From an uncultured Clostridium sp. (GTDB lineage Bacteria; Bacillota; Clostridia; TANB77; CAG-508): a stretch of DNA of 16,416 nucleotides. Made by a program: the position numbers and the translations under genes. The stretch is from positions 1 to 16,416 of the forward strand of contig USQS01000010.1 of assembly GCA_900556865.1 (NCBI GenBank), in the 5' to 3' direction. Every line of letters starts with the position of its first letter. Position 1 is the stretch's first letter. This document shows positions 13,380 through 16,416 of the stretch, one piece after another. The notes beneath the pieces were generated by a model. It was not told the origin of the DNA. It did not search any database and worked only from the letters and a program-made list of their open reading frames with translations.

Positions 13380-13828
13380 TGCAAGAAACTTTAAAGCAAT
13401 CTTTTTGCGAAGTTTATGAAATTTTATTACATACGGAAAAAACGTTATATGATAAGATTCCAAAAAGTTTTATAAATATGATAAAAGAAAATAAAGATCC
13501 GAATTATAATTGTAAAATAGATTTTACTAAAAGCATAAATGACCAAAATTTGCTAAAAGAAACAAGAGCTATTTTATCTTTGATTTATAGAGATTATTTA
13601 TGTTCTAATGAAGAAAGAAAAAAGTTGATAATTAAAGGAAAACAAGAACTTGATGAATATGATAAGAAAATCAAGAAAAATTATAATGCAGATAATTTGT
13701 TCAAAGATAAAAAGAGCGTTACTAATATGGAAGGGAGTAATAAAGATTTTTTACCAACTGTAATACAGAAAAAATCAATATTTACAAAGGTTTTAAATTG
13801 TATAAAGAAGATATTTAAAAGAAGTTAG
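13379..13828 (+). CDS. Conserved-looking 149-residue protein with basic amphipathic C-terminus
   Basis: The fourth gene of the cassette, translationally coupled to the third (TAATG overlap) and with its own AAGGAGA at 13362-13368. Residues 1-90 form a helical domain with EVYEILLHTE, KIPKSFINMIKENKD and LIYRDYLCSNEERKK. From memory, proteins with this EVYEIL-KIP-LYRDY arrangement are widespread, unannotated proteins of gut Clostridia. A linker rich in Lys and Asn follows, then a C-terminal segment, IFTKVLNCIKKIFKRS, that would make a basic amphipathic helix suited to lying on the inner face of the membrane. There is no signal peptide or full membrane helix. Function is unknown; a membrane-tethered adaptor is a reasonable guess. 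Confidence 0.8.
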   Translation: MQETLKQSFCEVYEILLHTEKTLYDKIPKSFINMIKENKDPNYNCKIDFTKSINDQNLLKETRAILSLIYRDYLCSNEERKKLIIKGKQELDEYDKKIKKNYNADNLFKDKKSVTNMEGSNKDFLPTVIQKKSIFTKVLNCIKKIFKRS

Positions 13829-13849
13829 ATGGAGTTACTAAAGGCAATA

Positions 13850-13894
13850 TAGGTTAGCCAATGAATACAAGTTAGTATTCATTGGCATAGCCTA
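13850..13894 (+). terminator. Terminator of the four-gene cassette
   Basis: A perfect 12-bp stem, GCCAATGAATAC (13857-13868) with GTATTCATTGGC (13875-13886), has a six-base loop and is extended beyond a small internal loop by TAGG (13850-13853) with CCTA (13891-13894). CTTTATTTAA follows. The stem is long and GC-containing for this genome; the T-tract is imperfect. Confidence 0.7.
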
Positions 13895-13935
13895 CTTTAT
13901 TTAATGTCTAACTATAATAAGATTTAGCTATACTC

Positions 13936-13964
13936 TTGATATTTTTGAGATTTTGGGGTATAAT
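13936..13964 (+). promoter_or_regulatory. Sigma-A promoter for alaS
   Basis: TTGATA (13936-13941), a 17-base spacer and a perfect TATAAT (13959-13964). The predicted leader is only about 30 bases, too short for the T-box riboswitch that often controls aminoacyl-tRNA synthetase genes in Firmicutes. Confidence 0.8.
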
Positions 13965-13999
13965 TTAGTAAATTTATAAGAAGAAAAGGAAGATGAACT

Positions 14000-15754
14000 A
14001 TGAAAGCTATAGAGATTAGAAATAAATATTTAGATTTTTTTGTAAAACATGGACATAAAGTAATTCCATCTGCGTCATTAATTCCAGAAAATGACCCATC
14101 TGTATTGTTTACAACAGCTGGAATGCAACCTTTGGTTCCTTATTTATTAGGTGAACCACATCCAGAAGGAAAAAGAATTACTGATTACCAAAAATGTTTA
14201 AGAACAAATGACATAGATGAGGTTGGAGATAATAGGCATTTAACATTTTTTGAAATGCTTGGAAATTGGTCGCTTGGAGATTATTTTAAAGAAGAATCTA
14301 TAAAAATGAGTTTTGAGTTTTTAACAAAAGAACTTGGAATACCAAAAGAAAAATTATCTGTAACAGTATTTGCAGGAGATGATGATTGTCCAAGAGATAC
14401 ATTATCTGCTGAATGTTGGAAGAATGCAGGTATTGAAGAATCTAAAATATATTATTACGGAAAAGATGATAACTGGTGGATTGCAGGAGAAGAAGGACCA
14501 TGTGGACCTGATACAGAAATGTTTTATGATACTGGAAAGCCAGCTTGTTCAAAAGACTGCCAACCTTCATGTGATTGTGGAAAATATGTGGAAATTTGGA
14601 ACAATGTTTTTATGGAATATTATAAAGATAAAAATGGATATAGAAAATTGGCTAAACAAAATGTAGATACGGGGTTAGGACTAGAAAGAATGACAATGCT
14701 ACTTGAAGGTAAAGAAACTCCTTTTGATACAGAACTATTTAAGCCTGTTATGGACAAACTTAAAGAATTGCAAAAAGTTGATATAATAGAAAGTAGAAGA
14801 ATTGTTGCAGAACATTTGCGTTCAAGTATGATGATAATTGCAGATGGAGGCAGACCTTCAAATTTAGATAGAGGCTATATTTTGCGTAGATTGATTAGAA
14901 GAATGATTAGACATATGAATAAATTACAAATAGATTTAACAGAAATATCAACTTTAATTGATTTAAATATAAATAATTTAAAAGAAATGTATCCAGAATT
15001 AGAAAAAAATAAAGAAATAATAAAAAATGTTATTTTAGAAGAAAAAAATAAATTCGTAAAAACTTTAGATAAAGGCGAAAAAGAGTTTATAAAAGAAATG
15101 AATAGAATTATAAGCAAAAATGAAAATGTAATTACAGGAGAGATTGTTTTCAAATTATATGATACATATGGTTTTCCGCCAGAAGTAACAAAAGATTTAG
15201 CAGCTGAAAATAATATGACAATAGATATGAAAAAATTTGAAGAATTATTTAAAGTTCATCAAGAAAAATCAAGAGCAGGAGCTGAACATAAATTTAAAGG
15301 AGGGCTTGCAACAACAGGGGAGATGGAAACAAAATATCATACAGCAACACATCTTTTAAATGCAGCATTAAAACAAGTACTAGGAAGCCATGTACATCAA
15401 AGAGGAAGTAATATTACAGCAGAAAGAATGAGGTTCGACTTTTCACATGATTCAAAATTGACTCCTGAAGAAAAGCAAAAGATTGAAGATTTAGTTAATG
15501 AGTGGATTAAACAAGCAATTCCTGTAGAAAGAATGGAAATGGAAAAAGAAAAGGCAATTGCAATAGGTGCGGAAGCAATGTTTGCAGATAAGTATGGAGA
15601 TATTGTTACAGTTTATAAAATAGGAGATGTTTCTACAGAAATATGTGGAGGACCACATGTAAAAAACACAAAGGAATTAGGTCATTTTAAAATAAAAAAA
15701 GAAGAATCTAGTTCTTCTGGTGTTAGAAGAATTAAAGCGATATTAGAAGATTAA
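14000..15754 (+). CDS. alaS: Alanyl-tRNA synthetase, short form lacking the beta-barrel and C-Ala domains
   Basis: Class II synthetase that charges tRNA(Ala). Motif 1 (FFVKHGHKVIPSASLIPE), motif 2 (CLRTNDIDEVGDNRHLTFFE, from residue 66) and motif 3 GLGLER (225-230) are intact. A cysteine cluster C-x3-C-x3-C-x-C (183-193) probably binds zinc. The editing domain keeps HTATH (447-451) and a variant CGGPH (549-553; usually CGGTH), which hold the editing zinc. Ordinary bacterial AlaRS has about 870 residues; this has 584. The beta-barrel segment that normally precedes HTATH is reduced to about 20 residues, and the protein ends just after GVRRIKAI, so the C-Ala domain is absent. From memory, forms like this occur in candidate-phyla bacteria and some Firmicutes, so it is probably a natural lineage, not a truncation. 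AAAGGAAG lies seven bases before the ATG. Confidence 0.92.
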   Translation: MKAIEIRNKYLDFFVKHGHKVIPSASLIPENDPSVLFTTAGMQPLVPYLLGEPHPEGKRITDYQKCLRTNDIDEVGDNRHLTFFEMLGNWSLGDYFKEESIKMSFEFLTKELGIPKEKLSVTVFAGDDDCPRDTLSAECWKNAGIEESKIYYYGKDDNWWIAGEEGPCGPDTEMFYDTGKPACSKDCQPSCDCGKYVEIWNNVFMEYYKDKNGYRKLAKQNVDTGLGLERMTMLLEGKETPFDTELFKPVMDKLKELQKVDIIESRRIVAEHLRSSMMIIADGGRPSNLDRGYILRRLIRRMIRHMNKLQIDLTEISTLIDLNINNLKEMYPELEKNKEIIKNVILEEKNKFVKTLDKGEKEFIKEMNRIISKNENVITGEIVFKLYDTYGFPPEVTKDLAAENNMTIDMKKFEELFKVHQEKSRAGAEHKFKGGLATTGEMETKYHTATHLLNAALKQVLGSHVHQRGSNITAERMRFDFSHDSKLTPEEKQKIEDLVNEWIKQAIPVERMEMEKEKAIAIGAEAMFADKYGDIVTVYKIGDVSTEICGGPHVKNTKELGHFKIKKEESSSSGVRRIKAILED

Positions 15755-15773
15755 TTAGAAAGGAAAATTAAAA

Positions 15774-16118
15774 ATGGAAGATTGTTTATTTTGTAAAATT
15801 GTTAAAGGAGAAATTCCTTCTACTAAAGTTTATGAAGACGAAAGTGTTTTAGCATTTAAGGATATAAATCCTGCAGCTACTATTCATATTTTAATTATAC
15901 CTAAAAGGCATATTAGTTGTATGAATGATATTAAAAATGAAGATAAAGATCTTATTTTTAATATTCATTTGGCAATACAAAAAATTGCAGAAGAACAAGG
16001 ATTTAAAGAAAATGGATATAGAATTATTGTAAATTGTGGTAAAGACGCTGGACAAGAAGTTATGCATTTACATTATCACATTTTAGCAGGAGAAAAATTT
16101 GGAGATAAAATTGTGTAA
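15774..16118 (+). CDS. HIT family nucleotide-binding hydrolase (HinT-like)
   Basis: A 114-residue member of the histidine triad superfamily, which hydrolyses nucleoside phosphoramidates such as aminoacyl-AMP species or related dinucleotides. The N-terminal DCLFCKIVKGEIPSTKVYED, the DINPAATIHILIIPKRHI segment and the active-site triad HLHYHIL (His98, His100, His102) are all present. The CxxC near the N-terminus may bind zinc. The length is normal for HinT. It starts 19 bases after alaS with AGAAAGGAAA upstream, so the two are probably co-transcribed. HinT proteins are known to hydrolyse aminoacyl-adenylates, including those made by lysyl-tRNA synthetase, so the pairing with a synthetase is suggestive but unproven. 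Confidence 0.95.
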   Translation: MEDCLFCKIVKGEIPSTKVYEDESVLAFKDINPAATIHILIIPKRHISCMNDIKNEDKDLIFNIHLAIQKIAEEQGFKENGYRIIVNCGKDAGQEVMHLHYHILAGEKFGDKIV

Positions 16119-16145
16119 TATTTATAATTTGGAACAATTACAAAG

Positions 16146-16173
16146 AGCTCAAAAGAATAAAATCTTTTGAGCT
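16146..16173 (+). terminator. Probable terminator after the alaS-HIT operon
   Basis: AGCTCAAAAGA (16146-16156) pairs perfectly with TCTTTTGAGCT (16163-16173) across a six-base loop. The tail TGAATTTTAAG is only partly U-rich, and the next gene begins 30 bases later, so some read-through is likely. Confidence 0.65.
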
Positions 16174-16202
16174 TGAATTTTAAGAAAGGAAGGATTCTAA
16201 AA

Positions 16203-16416
16203 GTGAGTTTAGTACAATTTTTTATAATATATTTAGTAATAATAAATTTTTTAGGCTTTATAATTATGGGAATAGATAAATTGAAAGCTAAAAGAGGAAG
16301 TAGAAGAATTCCCGAAAATACTTTATTCATGTTTACTATTTTAGGTGGAGGTGTTGGAACTATTTTAGGTATGTATATTTTTAGACATAAAACAAAGAAA
16401 AAGAAATTTACAGTAG
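16203..16416 (+). CDS. DUF1294 family membrane protein (partial, cut by window end)
   Basis: Starts at GTG 16203, eight bases after AAAGGAAGGA (16185-16194), and runs off the window after 71 residues. The first membrane helix (FFIIYLVIINFLGFIIMG) is followed by the family hallmark DKLKAKRGSRRIPENTLF, then a glycine-rich second helix (ILGGGVGTILGMYIF) and RHKTKKKKF. This order matches DUF1294, a small inner-membrane family of unknown function that usually has about 80-100 residues with three helices, so only the last helix is missing. It has no visible promoter of its own and may depend on read-through from the HIT gene. Confidence 0.88.
   Translation, partial: MSLVQFFIIYLVIINFLGFIIMGIDKLKAKRGSRRIPENTLFMFTILGGGVGTILGMYIFRHKTKKKKFTV

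Noticed and set aside
16076..16330. Minus-strand ORF across the HIT terminator and the DUF1294 start
   Set aside because: It crosses a hairpin terminator and overlaps two well-supported plus-strand genes; composition is that of antisense AT-rich DNA.

Overview
The window is very AT-rich with strong AAGGAGG-type ribosome binding sites, short intergenic gaps and a complete germinant-receptor (gerA-type) operon. This points to a low-GC, endospore-forming member of the Clostridia, probably an uncultured gut-type lineage. That placement is an inference from gene content and base composition; no rRNA or other taxonomic marker is present.

Layout. 1-471: end of an unidentified upstream gene, a clear terminator (238-291) and the polA leader. 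472-4489 (+): polA, a lytic transglycosylase, a DUF4116 repeat protein and a DUF951 mini-protein started at TTG, closed by an AT-rich dyad. 4545-5684 (+): own promoter, rsmD, then a coiled-coil protein. 5690-5838: three hairpins separating convergent operons. 5840-10153 (-): a four-gene spore germination operon (gerAA, gerAB, gerAC and a tiny two-helix membrane protein), preceded by a sigma-G-like promoter at 10178-10206. gerAA is split by a one-base frame change near 9311-9333. 10224-13894 (+): a strong sigma-A promoter drives a four-gene cassette of unrecognised genes: a 26-residue-repeat solenoid, a 536-residue unknown, a 47-residue unknown and a 149-residue protein with a basic amphipathic C-terminus, closed by a hairpin terminator. 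13936-16118 (+): promoter, an unusually short alanyl-tRNA synthetase, a HIT-family hydrolase and a terminator. 16203-16416 (+): the start of a DUF1294 membrane protein cut by the window end.

How genes work together. polA, rsmD and alaS are housekeeping functions. The ger operon would encode a nutrient receptor in the spore inner membrane: GerAA and GerAB as membrane subunits, GerAC outside the membrane, and the small fourth protein a candidate D subunit. The frame break means the receptor is either inactive, depends on frameshifting, or reflects a sequence error. The 10.3-13.9 kb cassette is the best candidate for something undescribed: its genes are tightly coupled, none belongs to a family I can name, and they combine a helical scaffold, a possible alpha/beta domain and a probable membrane-tethered partner. 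Two CoA-synthesis genes (coaE, coaD) that commonly sit inside the polA and rsmD neighbourhoods of clostridia are absent here.
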